NCBI GenBank assembly: GCA_035236585.1
Contig: CP141136.1
Coordinates: 48,501,136 to 48,565,135 of the forward strand
Reading direction: 5' to 3'
Length of the DNA stretch: 64,000 nucleotides
Origin: Warburgia ugandensis
Lineage: Eukaryota; Streptophyta; Magnoliopsida; Canellales; Canellaceae
Part shown: piece by piece, positions 26,310 to 39,751 of the stretch
Layout of the letters: each line of letters starts with the position of its first letter
How positions within the stretch are numbered: position 1 is the stretch's first letter
Notes under the pieces: generated by a model
What the model was told of the DNA's origin: nothing
The model's database searches: none
What the model saw: only the letters and a program-made list of their open reading frames with translations
Made by a program: the position numbers and the translations under genes

Positions 26310-29300
26310 TGTAATAACACCAATTTTTTTGTAAATTGATTGAGAAAATTAATTTAGTTTGAATTTTTAGAAATTTTGGGCTAGAATATTAGGTTATTGA
26401 AAATTCTCTTTTTATAGAGATTAAAGCATAATTTAAAACTTATAAATTATGAATGTACTCAAAAAAATTGATCGAAATGACACTAAGTACGTTCAATTCT
26501 GAGTTAAAATGAAAAATCCCTAATTTTCTTCATTTTAATGAATAAAAGGGTAAAATAATAATTTTACCCATAATCGAGACCTAAAACATCAATATTTAGA
26601 ATGTAGTAAGAAATACGAATCCAATGCCACTAAGTACGCTCAATTTTGATTCCAGGAGAATACCTTGGATTTTTCTCCATAAAAGGGCAAAATGGTCCTT
26701 TCGCACCTCATGGGGCCCCACAAACAAATCCAATGGCCAGAAAACATGTAATGAGTGGTCAAACCACTACCAGCTGCTAGTGGAGAAGGAGGTGATAGTG
26801 GAGGGTCCAATGTTAATTTAATATTTAAATGAATTAAAACATAATTATTACAAGTAATTATGAAAAATGCAAAACACCTATAAATACCCATCCAAAAATC
26901 CTCCAAAAATGTGCATTAAAATTCCCATGAAATCATCTTGCTTACTTTGAAAAACCAGATCTAGATTCCTTCCCAAAATTTCAAAATTCCAAAACTCCCA
27001 AAAATCTCCCTTCTTGCACCTTCTCTCCCCTCTCTCTAATTGGGACAAGAGACCTAAATTCAATTAGGCACTATATTCCAAATTGAATCTCACAAATCCC
27101 ATATTTCATGCAATCCTAGACGACCTTAACTACAAAACCCAAATTAATTTCAAGATCCAATAGTGCAATCAACGAAAAATCACAAAACAAGGGATTATAG
27201 GGCTATCTTATAGTCAAAGGGTATTTATTTCAAATTGGGCTTCAAATCTATGTCATTTCTCCAATCAGGTAGTTGGAAACACTTCTTATACTTATTTCAT
27301 GTTGTTTTATTTAATTTTTATTTTTTTAAAATGAGTTTTAGGTTAAAATTTATAAAAAAAATAAAGCGAGGACCAGAACCCTTCAATTTTGAATGATGGA
27401 GAGCTCAAATGGAAAATCTGAGCTGTCCAATTGCTATAGAAGGGTCTAAAACCCATAGGGTAGAAGTTTCAAGAAATTTTATTGAGTTTTGAGCCTTTGA
27501 TTGGAGGGTCCAAAATTGACTGTCTGATCACTCAAATCAAATCGGGATTGCGGGACGCATTGCGACACGTAGTACAGAGATGTGCGTTGCGGGAGCATCT
27601 CGACGCGAGGGTGTTGTGTGCAATGTCGTCTCGATGGGATGACCGAGTGATAGCGCAGCTATGGGGAAGTACGTTACGCATGCGTCCCGGTGATAGGAGT
27701 TCGGCTACCGCTCTGCCCAACCAGATTTGCCCGATCAATCTAGGCCATCCGTTTTACTAGGCTCATATCAAATCTGGACCCTATGAACGACTATGAACTT
27801 TACAGTTCAAGTGTGGAGTCATCTAAACTCCAAATTGAGATTGGAAAGAAGCTATGGAAAGCTTATAACATCTATTTTCTTTTAAAACCATAATATTGAT
27901 AAAACATTTCAGAAACTTTTTCGTTTCAAGAATTAAGTTTCTAATTTTCATGATCTTCAAGATCTAAGATGATCAGATCTTGGGGATCTGATTAATTGAT
28001 ATATAATGTTGAAATTAAGTGATATCCATTATTTATTTCCATAGATCTAAGATAAATTGAGGGATCTACCCTTTATGGTAGAAAACCCCTAAAAAATACA
28101 AAGGGGCCCACTTGATCAATGAGATCAAGTATGATCAAATCCTTGGGATGGATTGAGTGAATGATATTATGATGGAATCCATGGAGATCATGGATTGATT
28201 ATGATAAAAAAACAAAGGGATATGATCTTGGACCTTAATGGAGTAAAAACCCTAAAATTAATTAAAACCCTTGATTAAAAGGAAAAGACCTAAGATCTAA
28301 TGGTTGGATCATAAGTAAAAGCTTAACAATGAGAAATGGGTTCCCTTGAGTTATGCATTGATTTCATTTGATTTATTTCATGAATATAGGATCCATGATA
28401 GATTATGTTAGTATAACTCTGTTTCAAATGTCCATAAAATTATTCATGAATGATGAATTGTAACTTAGGACCATGTTGGTATGATTTCATGTAATTATAA
28501 CTTAAAACCATGCCAAGATTTCATGTTAGATTAGACTATGACACGAGATGGTACCTTAGGTCCATGATAGCTTAATTTGAGTTTATTAGATAAAGTATAT
28601 TAGTTAGAAATCATGCTAGTGTAATCTTAAGTACCTTGTACCATTATCAATAGGTTGTTCAATTATGTAGTTTTATGCTTTAAAGTTATAATTTATTTAT
28701 GGTTAAATTTTATTAAAGTAGTTATGAGATAAAGAGTATAAAACACTAAAAATGGAATCTAATGAGAAAATAGAGTTTCATGACATAAATAAGAGTGAAT
28801 TATTTGACTTGGACTTAATTAGCAAGGGCTATAGTTAGTAGGACAATATAAGGATTATCAAATCCTTGACCCCAAATAGGAGAACAATAAACCCCATGAA
28901 TGACATTTTAAATGTTCATGGACTTAATTAAAATCAATTAGAAAGAGTACTTAAGGTTAACATGCTCATAGGAACCTTATGAAAGGTTGAGCTAAGGTCA
29001 CTCTAGTGAATGTTGAACATGGTAGTTAAGGCGGTTTTCTAATAGAGCCTCAATCTTCCCCTAGCTTCCGTTGATGTTTGTGAGATGTAAATGCCTCCAT
29101 ACATGAGGATTTAAGTAATCACTTTGTGTTCACCCATTCAGCTAGTAAGCCTTAGCCAATTGGAAATAAGAGGAGAAGTTTAGACTTAGGCTAAAATAAG
29201 TTATCTTCAACCAGTAAAACATTAACTGGTTGAATAAAATAATAAGAGCATAAAAGGTTAGTAAATTAAATCAAATAGAAGATCTGAACCCTTGATCAAA

Positions 29301-31125
29301 TATGATTCAAGGAAGAGAACCAAGATCATCCTCCTTGGGGATGATCAAATAACTAAACTTAGATCAAAGAAGAATAAGATGATAGAAGATCTAAGCTCTT
29401 CATCTTTATCAACAAGTATAAATTGTTGATCAAAGGATCTATGAAAGATCAATATCAAAGTAAGGAATTCACAAAGACTTAGAATAGAAAATACTTAGAT
29501 ATGAAAGATTAGAAAATCATTATAACCATCAGATCGATTGATTAATCGGATAAACACTATCTGAGGAAGATAGATCATCATAGGACATAAGATTCTAGAT
29601 CCTTTATATCGAAGGACAAAATTAGACAAAGAATATAGATAGGATAAAAAATATAGGATTATTAAGATTGTATATATATTGACAGTATGTGTGGATTTAC
29701 AGATTTCATACATCAGTTAGGATCATGGAGGATCTGAAGAGATGGATCACTACTTGAAAGTAGGAGGATTTTATGAATGCATCTACATGAGAAGTACATG
29801 TTGTATACATGATCTTATGTTTGGAAATGTTGACAAGTATAATGTAAATACTTGTATGAAACCCATTAAAAACCCTTATGATCCAACCAAGACACATATG
29901 AAATGGTTAAGTTAGAATTGAGGGAAAAAATCTAAGTGAATAGGGAACTAGAAGATAGTCCAACCCTAAGTAAATAGAAAGATTGTTTGATACGTATAAG
30001 AATTACTTTACATACAAGCATGGAGGCTTGTTGTTTTGTTTTAAATAGGCATAGGCCTGGGGATGCTATGCTAGGAGAGTTAGTAGGGTTTAGCCACCCG
30101 CTTTCCGAGTCTTATTATTATATGGATACTAAGCCTAAATGAGGCTAAAAGTTAGGTGGGGTAATTATGGGAAGGCCGCCACTATGACAGCCATGGTCCT
30201 CCCCATACGGACATGGATATTGTGATTTTCAATGAAGATGGTATAGGTGGATTATTGAGAAGTTATCTAGGCATGCTGGTATGGATTCTGACTTCATGCA
30301 TAGTAGTCCTTTGAGCATTTTTGCATTATGATGCATGACATAGTGAAATGCCTTATGATATGGCACGATGAGAAGACAGGTAATAGTGGATTACGGATAC
30401 TACCCAAATGAGGGAGTATTTCTAGTAGAGTCTGGATGATTTATCAACTCAGTAAAAGCTAGATATGATTATGTTTTGGGACATTAACTAGTTTTCACAG
30501 TTTTGATAGTATGTATATATCTATACATAGTATATCATATGAATGTGAAAGGATGTACATATATGACAAAGTAAAGAGATTGATTCATGTTTATGTTATG
30601 AATTATGGGATTATGAATTATTAATATTACACAGTCAAATTATTATGCTTCTTGAATCCCCTACCAAGTATAGCTTGCTGAGATATTAAATGTTTCAATG
30701 TTTACAATATCTCAGAAACAGAGAAAGAGAATCAGGAGCTTAAGACTTAAGAATATTTGAAAGAATAATCAATCAAGGTATATCCCTTGAAGACATGTAT
30801 TTTTATTTTTATTTGTGAGCATTGTACTGTATTGTGAGTTTTTAATGTATGGTGAGGTTTGAAATTTGGATTATATAATTTGGACAAAAATTGTACTGAT
30901 ACTTGGGCTGTACTGTGAACCACTGGATGGATTCTGGAATTTAATAAAAGTATATTCCTTTAATGGAATTTTATCTTGAACAAAATTCTACTTATATTAT
31001 GTATGAAGTGATGACTTGGGTATTCCAAAACAAGTATTAAAGAAAAGAATTTTGGCTGCTTTGTTTTGCGAAAAGATTTACTTCTAAGGGTGCCCTTCCT
31101 TTGAAAATTGTATTGCAAAATGTGT
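26310..31125 (+). mobile_element. Family A LTR1 of the tandem array
   Basis: Starts TGTAATAACACC inside a family B LTR. It carries the TATA box (26,878), splice-donor-like CAG/GTAGTT (27,266), CpG-rich cassette (about 27,540-27,760), imperfect hairpin (30,678-30,715) and AATAAA (30,943). A small deletion removes its last bases together with the primer site, joining GCAAAATGTGT directly to ACCCTTATGTCC of the leader. The ORF in the CpG-rich cassette is not a gene. Confidence 0.9.
26878..26886 (+). promoter_or_regulatory. LTR1 TATA box
   Basis: CTATAAATA, conserved in position in family A LTRs (also 34,366, 42,067, 46,601 and 48,978). Confidence 0.7.
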
Positions 31126-32042
31126 ACCCTTATGTCCAAATAAAGATGACAATCCAATTAGAGGATAAGAAATAGTAACTGAATGAGTAGGGAATGAATT
31201 ATGTGATCAACTCATTAGTTAAGAATGAGTGTAGGAAGAGTTATGTGATTGACTCATTAGGTGAAGAGTTAATGTAAATAACTCATGAAGTGGAGTATAA
31301 CTAGATATTACTTAGTGAAATAATCAGGAGTACTACTTAGTAAGTTAATGATATCAATATAAAGAATAGTAAGTTTAGAACCAAGTAAGGAAAACCTTAG
31401 AATAGAGGAAGATGTCATATTTGATATTCAGGTATGACATGAAATCTTAAATAAAGATACTTGTAGAAATAAAATACATTAATATAACTATTATTAGGTG
31501 AAATGATGGAGATTAAGAGAAAGAGATGATAAATTGGAAAAATAGGATGCAAATAATGAGGAAGGATAAAATCCAACCCTTATAGGAAAGGTGAAATACA
31601 TACTAAAGATAAAACCTTAGAATTATTACAAAATTCAAAATTATTAATAATTGTAAATAATAAATATACATGTAAGAGTTATAATTACTACATAGATGTA
31701 GTATTATGACAATTAGTTAAAGGAATTAACCATCAAAATAGAGATGATCTTATTTGAAAAGAATTTAAGGAGATAGGTAAATATTTTCAAATTTGGTGAA
31801 TGAGAAGAGTTTTAATAAATATAAATAAGGAGATAAAATTTAGAGGAATATTGACTCAACTATATGATAGAATTGAAATATTGAAATAATTAGGGACTAT
31901 AATTTGCATTGATGATAGAATGGAAAGTGAAGACCTATAAATGAATATGGATATTAATATGATGAATTTAGGAATATTAATTCTACTTATATGATAGAAA
32001 TGGTTGTATGGAATACTAGTAGTAATTTTGGTTTATGAGTAG
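31126..32042 (+). other. Leader of internal region I1
   Basis: AT-rich 5' untranslated leader of the first internal region, colinear with 38,815-39,751. No ORF. The primer site expected at its start is deleted. Confidence 0.75.
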
Positions 32043-33240
32043 ATGTCGTAGAAGAGAGTCACAAGGCATACAATTCAAAATACTCTAGAAGATAATATGG
32101 AGAGGTTAACAATGGATAATGTGGAAGACATGGCAACAAGAGTATTGAGGAACCTTCTTCCTCACATTCAACAGCCCCAACGTTCATCACCTCCAATAGA
32201 AGTACCAAGTACTTAGGCTCAAGCTCGGCCTGAAGTGAGACACAATATACCAACACCAACACCAAATACTCCCACACTGGTACAAGGTCAATCTTCCCTT
32301 GTGCCAAGCGAAGAACCCAGGAATTCTCCATTAACCCCAAAAAAGGTTGACAAAATGATGAAAAGGTCCCAAAAGATGGCTACAGGGTATAATGGAAAGG
32401 GTGAAGCTTTGAAGGTTGAGGAATGGATATATGAAATAGAAAGGACATTTAGTGTACTACGTACTCCTCTAGAGTTGAAGGTTAAATTTTTCATCAATCT
32501 ATTAAAACAAGAAGCTGCATTTTGGTAGAGATGAGCTAACAATACCTTCTTCTCAAATTCTAAAGATACCACATGGGAGGAATTTAAGGAAGTCTTCAAC
32601 CATAAAAATTTTCCTACTCATGTACAAGCAAGAAAGCTGATTGAGTTTCTAGAACTTTGACAAGGAAACATGTCAGTGGTTGAGTATGATAATAAATTTA
32701 CACATTTAAGGAGATTTGCGACTCATGTGTGCAACACCGAAACACAGACAGTGAATTGGTTCATGAAAGGGTTGCACCCATAGTTAAAGGTGAAAGTAAT
32801 TACTAAACCCACAACTTTGGTAGACTGTGTGGAGATGTCATCAAAGTTTAAAGAAGAATTACAAAAGACCCAAATCACTAAATTTGGTGAAGGAGGGAAC
32901 TGTAATCAAAGGTCTTTTTAGAAGGGCAAGAGACCCTTAAACAATTTTGGACATCTAAGAAATCAAAGACATCATACAAAAAGAAGGCCATGTCCCAAAT
33001 GTAGAAGGTTCCACCCTGGAAATATGTGTCCTACTCCAATACAGCAAAGCCCCCTATCAAATGTTATAATTGCAAGGAAATTGGGCACATTGCCAACAAC
33101 TACAACAAACCTTTGGTAGTTAAGGAGGCGAATCCAGAGACTATCCCTTAGCATCTAGGAAGGGTATTCGCTATCACCAATGGCTAGGCTGAACCACCCA
33201 AAGGAAAGATGGAAGGTACTATGTTTATGCCTTATAGTGA
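32043..33240 (+). pseudogene. Chromovirus gag, copy 1 (array)
   Basis: Starts ATG TCG TAG (early stop) and reads RVTRHTIQNTLEDN, RVLRNLLPHIQQPQ, EEWIYEIERTFSVLR, FFINLLKQEAAFW, then WEEFKEVFNH and NFPTHVQARKLIEF, MSVVEYDNKFTHLRRF and KGEALK/FGEGGN blocks. The zinc knuckle near 33,058 reads CYNCKEIGHIANNY, so CX2CX4HX4C has lost its last Cys to Tyr. It ends with GRVFAITNG, the start of the protease linker, after which sequence jumps straight to the 3' untranslated part: protease, RT, RNase H and integrase are absent. Several stops. It is one of two tandem copies with the same pol loss. Confidence 0.9.
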
Positions 33241-33800
33241 TGGAAATATTTGTTCATTATGAATTTTCATAAATCTATCCTTAGAAGATTGTTACAAAGA
33301 ACAATAATTGAAATTATAGAATCAAGCAATATGTTATTTTGGTAGATAGTCTAAGGACTACACATATTAGGGAAAATATGCAAAAACTATATATGTTGAA
33401 AAGGAATGAGGATGAGCAATAGAAGCTAGAATAAAAAAGTATGAAGTATTGAAAGATTGGTAAAAATGAGGGATAGAAATTTAATATCCTAGTCGAGAGA
33501 AATTGGAAGTTGTGAACAAAAGGGTAACTCAATTTAAGAGTTATTAATCCTTTTGAAAAGTCTAGCAATGAATCAGTATAAGTGATTAATGCATTAGCAT
33601 TAATAGTGAGATGTGTGTTCTATACCAAAAATAGGATTTTTACCTTTAAGAAGAAGATAACATGAACTATGAATGAATGGAAATGGAGGTTTCCTTAAGT
33701 GGCAAGGCCACATGAGCAAACTTATGAATGAGTTAATAAAAACTCATAAGTAAGTTGAAATGCGAATTTCAAGGATGAAACTATTATAAGGAGGGAAGAT
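33241..33800 (+). other. 3' untranslated part of I1 with polypurine tract
   Basis: No pol. AT-rich sequence ending AAGGAGGGAAGAT (33,788-33,800), the polypurine tract, immediately before the next LTR. The minus-strand ORF here has no motif. Confidence 0.75.
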
Positions 33801-36800
33801 TGTAATAACCCCAATTTTTTTGTAAATTGATTGAGAAAATCAATTTACTTTGAATTTTTAGAAATTCTAGGCTGGAATATTAAGTTATTGGAAATTCTCT
33901 TTTTATAGAGATTAAAACATGATTTGAAACTTAAAAATTATGAATGTACTTGAAAAATCGATCGAAATGACTCTAAGTACATTCAATTCCAAGTTAAAAT
34001 GAAAAATCCCTAATCGTCTTCATTTTAATGAATATAAGTGTAATATGGTAATTTTACACATAACCAAGATCTAAGACATTAATATTTAGAATGTACTTAG
34101 AAATACGAATCCAACGCCACTAAGTATGCTTAATTCCAAGTTCAGGAGAATAAGTTGGATTTTTCTCCATAAAAGGGCAAAATGGTCCTTTCACACCCCG
34201 TGGGGCTCACAAAAGAATCCAACGGCCAGAAAACATGTAATGAGTGGGTAAACCACTACCAGCTACTAGTGGAGAAGGAGGTGGTAGTGGAGGATCCAAT
34301 GTTAATTTAATTTTTAAAAGAATTAAAACATAATTATTATAAGTAACTATGAAAATGCAAAACACCTATAAATAGTCCTCCAAAAATCCTCCAAAAATAT
34401 TCATTAAAATTCCCAAAAAATCATCTTACTTACATTAAAAAACTAGATCTAGATTCCTTCCCCAAATTCCAAAACACCGAAAAATCTCTCTTCTTGCACT
34501 TTCTCTCCCCTCTCTGATTGGAACAAGAGACCTAAATTCAATTAGGCACTCTGTTTTAAATTGAATCTCACATATCCCACCGTCCATACAATCCTAGACT
34601 ACTTCATCTACAAAACCTCCAAATCAATTTCAAGATCCGGTGTCATCAACAAAAAATATAAAACAAGGGACTATCAGGCTATCTTATCATCAAAGGATAT
34701 TTATTTCAAATTGGGCTTCAAATCTATATTGTTTCTCCAATCAGGTAGGTGGAAACACTTCCTATACTTATTTCATGTTTGTTTATTTAATTTTTATTTT
34801 TCTATAATTAGTTTTGTGTTAAAATTTATAAAAAAATAAAGTGAGGACTAGAGCCCTTCAATTCTGGATGATGGAGGGCTCACATGGAAAATTTGAGTCT
34901 TCCAATCACTCCAAAGGGGTCCAAAACCCTTAGGGTAGAAGTTTCAAGATATTTTATAGAGTTTTGAGTCTTTGATTGGAGAGGAATGATTATAGGGTCC
35001 AAAATTGACTGTTTGATCTCCCAAATCAAATCGGGATTGTGGGACACTCTGTGACATGCTGTACGGAGACATGCCCTGTGGGAGCATCTCTGTGCAGGTG
35101 CGCCACGTGCGATGTCATCCTGACGAAATGATCGTGCGATAGCGCATGTATGGGGGAGTGCGTTACACGTGCGTCCCGGTGATGGGCGCAAGGAGACCAC
35201 TCTGCCTGACCAGATTTGCTCGATCAATCTGGGCCGTCCCTCTGGTGGGCTCTAATCAAGTTTGAACCCTAAGAACGAATGTGAACTTTATAGTTCAATT
35301 GTGGAGTCATCTGAACTCTAAATTGAGATCAGAAAGAAGCTATGGAAACTTATAATGTCTATTTTCTTTTGAAACCATAATATTGATAAAAACATTCCAA
35401 AAACTTTTTGTTTTCAAAAACTAAGCTTCTAATTTTCATAATCTTCAAGATCTAAGATGATCATATCTTGGGGATTTGATTTACTGATGATATAATGTTG
35501 AAATCTAGTGATATCCATTATTTATTTGGACAGATCTAAGATAAATTGAGGGATATACCCTTTGTGGTAGAAAAATCCTAAAACATACAAAGGGACCCAC
35601 ATGATCAATGAGATCAAGTATGATCAGATCCTTGGGATGGATTGAATGAATGATATTATGATGGAATCCATTAAGATCATGGATTGAATATAACCAAAAA
35701 CAAAGGGATATGATCTTGGACCTTAATGGAGTAAAAGCCCTAAATTAATTTAATTCCTTGATTAAAAGGAAAAGACCTAAGATCTATGGTTGGATCATAA
35801 GTAAAAGCTTCAATAATGAGAAACAGGTTAGCTTGAGTTATGCATTGATTTCATTTGATTTACTTCATGAATATAGGATCCATGATAGATTATTTTAGTA
35901 TAACTTCATTTCAAATGTCCATAAAATTATTCATGAATGATGAATTGTAACTTAGGACCATGTTAGTATGATTTCATGCAATTGTAACTTAGGACGATGC
36001 TAGAATTTCATGTAAGATTAGACTATGGTATGAGATGGTACCTTAAGTCCATGATAGTTTAATTTGAGTTTATTACATAAAGTATATTAGTTAGAAATCA
36101 TGCTAGTGTAATCTTAGGTACCTTGTACTATTATCATTAGGTTGTTCAATTATGTAGTTTTATGCTTTAAAGTTATAATTCATTTATGGTTAAATTTTAT
36201 TAGTAGATTTAATTGTTAAAGTAGTTATGAGATAAAGAGCATAAAATACCAAAAATAGAATCTAATGAGAAAGTAGAGTTTCATGACACAAATAAGAGTG
36301 AATTATTTGACTTGAACTTAATTAGTAAGGGCTATAGTTAGTAGGACAATATAAGGTTTATCACATCCTTGGCTCAAACTAGGAGAATAATAAACCTCAT
36401 GAATAACATTTTAAATGTTCATGGACTTAATTAAAATCAATTACAAAGAGTACTTAGGGTTAACATGCTTATAGGAACCATGTGAAAGGTTGAGCTAAGG
36501 TCACTCTAGTGAATGTTGAACATGGTGTTTAAGGGGATTTTCTGTAGAGCCTTGCTCTTTCCCTACCTTTCGTTGACGTTTGTGAGGTCTAAATGCCTCC
36601 TTACATGAGGATTGAAGTAACCACTTTGTGTTCACCCATTCAGCTAGTAAGCCTTAGCCAATTGGAAATATGGGGAGCAGTCTAGACTTAGGTTGAAATA
36701 AGTTATCTTCAACCAGTAAAACATAACTGGTTGAATAATAATAATAAGAGCATAAAAGGTTAGTAAATTATCTAACCCTAATAAAAATTGTAAGTAAGAT

Positions 36801-38761
36801 AAGGATGATCAAGAACAATAAAGAGAAATAAATACTTCTTGATGATGATGATATATGTACATATATCTATTGCTTGCAACTTAGATCGAATAGAATAGAT
36901 CTTAGATCAAATATAAGATCTAAACGCTCGATCAAATATGATTAAAGGAAGTGAATCAAGATCATCCTCCTTAGGGATGATCCAACAACTAAACTTAAAT
37001 CAAAGGAGAACTACATGATAGAAGATCTAAGCTCTTGATATTTATCAACAAGTATAAATTGTTGATCAAAGGATCTATGAAAGATCAAGATAAAAGATAG
37101 GAATACACAAAGACATAGAATAGAAACTAAAAGATTATAAGATCATTCTAACCATTAGATCTATTGATCAATAGGATAAACACTATCTGAGGAAGATAGA
37201 TCATGATAGACACAAGATTCTAGATCCTTTATATCAAAAGACAAGATTAGATAAAAAAAATAGATAGGATAAAAAATATAGGATTATTCAGATTGTATAT
37301 ATATATTGATAGTATGTATGGATTTACAGATTTCACGCATCAATCAAGATCATAGAAGATCTGATGAGATGGATCACTACTTGAAGGTAGGAGGATTTTA
37401 TGAATGCATCTACATTAGAAGTACATGTTATATATATGATCTTATGTTTGGAAATGTTGACAACTATAATGTAAATGCTTGTATTAAACCCATTGGAAAC
37501 CCTTATGATCCAACCAAGACACATATGAAATGGTTAAGTTAGAATTGAGGAAAAAACTCTAAGTGAATAGGGAACTAGAAGACATTCCAGCCCTAAGTAA
37601 ATAGGTAGATTATCTGATACGTATAAGAATTACTTTACATACAAGCATGGAGGCTTGTTGTTTTTCTTTAAATGGATGCTATGCTAGGAGAGTTAGTAGG
37701 GTTTGGCCACCTGCTCTCCAAGTCTTGTTATTATATGGATACTAAACCTAAATGAGGCTAAAAGTCGGGTGGGGCAATTATGGGAAGGCCTCCACTATGG
37801 CAGCCATGGTCCTCCCCATACAGATATGGATATTGTGATTTCCACCAAGGATGGTATAAGTTGATTATTGAGCAGTTATCCTGGCACATTGGTACGAATT
37901 CTGACTACATGCATAATAGTCCTTTGAGTATATTCTGCATTATGATGCATGGCACAGTGAAATGCCTTATGATATGGCATGATGAGATGTTAGGTAATCA
38001 TGGATTATCGATGCTACCCAAATGAGGGAGTATTTCCAGCAGAGTTTGGATGATTTATCAACTCAACATAAGTTGGATATGATTATGTTTTGAGACATTA
38101 ACTATTTTTCATAGTTTTGACCATATGTATATATCTATACATAGTATACCGTATGAATGTGTATGGATGTACATATATGACAAAGTAAAGAGATTGATTC
38201 ATGAGTATGTTATGAACTATGGGATTATGAAGTATTAGGATTATATTGTCAAATGATTATGCTTCGTAAATCCCCTACCAAGCATAGCTTGTTAAGATAT
38301 TGTAAATGTTTCAATGTTTACAATATCTCAGAAATAGAGAAGGAGAATTAGGAGCTCAAGACTTAAGAAGATTTGGAAGAATAATCAATCAGAGCATATC
38401 CCATGAAGACATGTATTCTTATTTTTATTTGAGATCATTGTACTGTATTAAAAGTTTTTAATGTATGGTGAGGTTTGAAATTTGGATTATGTAATTTGGA
38501 TAAGTATTGTACTAATACCCAAGCAATACTGTGAACCACTGGATGGATTTTGGAATTTAATAAAAGTATATTACTTCAATGAAATTTTATCTTGTACAAA
38601 ATTCTACTTATATTATATATGAAGTGATGACTTGGGTTTTTCAAAACAAGTTTTAAAGAAAAGAATTTTCACTTTGTTTTGCAAAATTTTTTTACTACTG
38701 AGGACGCCCTACCTATGAAAAATGTATTACAAAATGTGTTACAAAAACCTAGGTTCTCACA
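33801..38761 (+). mobile_element. Family A LTR2 of the tandem array (full length)
   Basis: TGTAATAACCCC to GGTTCTCACA, 4,961 bp, between a polypurine tract and a primer site, so the boundaries are firm. Features in order: TATA (34,366-34,374), splice-donor-like CAG/GTAGGT (34,742), CpG-rich cassette (about 35,030-35,240), hairpin (38,292-38,331, two mismatches), AATAAA (38,559). No genes. Confidence 0.95.
34366..34374 (+). promoter_or_regulatory. LTR2 TATA box
   Basis: CTATAAATA, about 565 bases into the LTR. Confidence 0.7.
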
Positions 38762-38763
38762 GT

Positions 38764-38776
38764 TGGTATAAGAGCC
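38764..38776 (+). promoter_or_regulatory. tRNA-Met primer binding site
   Basis: TGGTATAAGAGCC, one change from TGGTATCAGAGCC, two bases after the LTR end. It assigns the family to tRNA-iMet priming. Confidence 0.92.
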
Positions 38777-39751
38777 ATTCATCCAGTCACAGTATAGTGC
38801 CCTTATGTCCAATATAAAGATAACAATCCAATTAGAGGATGAGAAATAGTGAGTGAATAAGAAGTAAGATAGTATTTGATGAAAATGAGTAGAGAATGAA
38901 TTATGTGATCAACTCATTAGTTAGGAATGAGTATAGGAAGAGTTATGTGATTGACTCATTAGGTGAGGAGTTAATGTAATTAACTCATAAAGTACTAGTG
39001 GAGTATAAGTAGATATTACTTAGTCAAATTACTAGGAGTACTACTTAGTAAGTTAATGATATCAATATAGGTAATAGTAAGTTTAGCACCAAGTAAGGAC
39101 AACCTTAGAATAGAGGAAGATGTAATGTATGATATTTAGGTATAACATGAAATCTTAAATAAAGATACTTGTAGAAATAAAATACATTAATATAACTATT
39201 ATTAGGTGAAATAATGGAGATTAAGAGAAAGAGATGATAAATTGGAAAAATAGGATGGAAAGGACGAGGAAGGATAAAATCATACCCTTATAGGAAAGGT
39301 GAAATAGATACTAAAAATAAAAACCTTAGAATTATTACAAAATTCAAAATTATTAATAATTGTAAATAATAAATATAAATGTAAGAGTTACAATTACTAC
39401 ATAGATGTAGCATTATGACAATTAGTTAAAGGAATTGACCATCAAAATAGAGATGATCTTATTTGAAAAGAATTTAAGGAGATAGGTAAATATTTTCAAA
39501 TTTGGTGAATGAGAAGAGTTTTAATAAAGATAAATAAGGAGATAAATTTTAGAGGAATATTGATTCAACTATATGATAGAATTGAATTATGAAAATAATT
39601 AGGGACTATAATTTGCATTGATGATAGAATGGAAAGTGAAGACCTAAAAATGAATATGGATATTAATATGATGAATTTAGTAATATTGATTCTACTTATA
39701 TGATTGAAATGGTTGTATGAAATACTGATAGGAATCTTAGTTTATGAGCAG
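38777..39751 (+). other. Leader of internal region I2
   Basis: AT-rich 5' leader, colinear with 31,126-32,042 and with the truncated leader at 43,979-44,290. No ORF. Confidence 0.75.

Noticed and set aside
27482..27760. ORFs in the CpG-rich LTR cassette (also 34,880-35,227, 42,644-42,887 and 49,589-49,926)
   Set aside because: Not conserved in frame between copies and located in LTR sequence.
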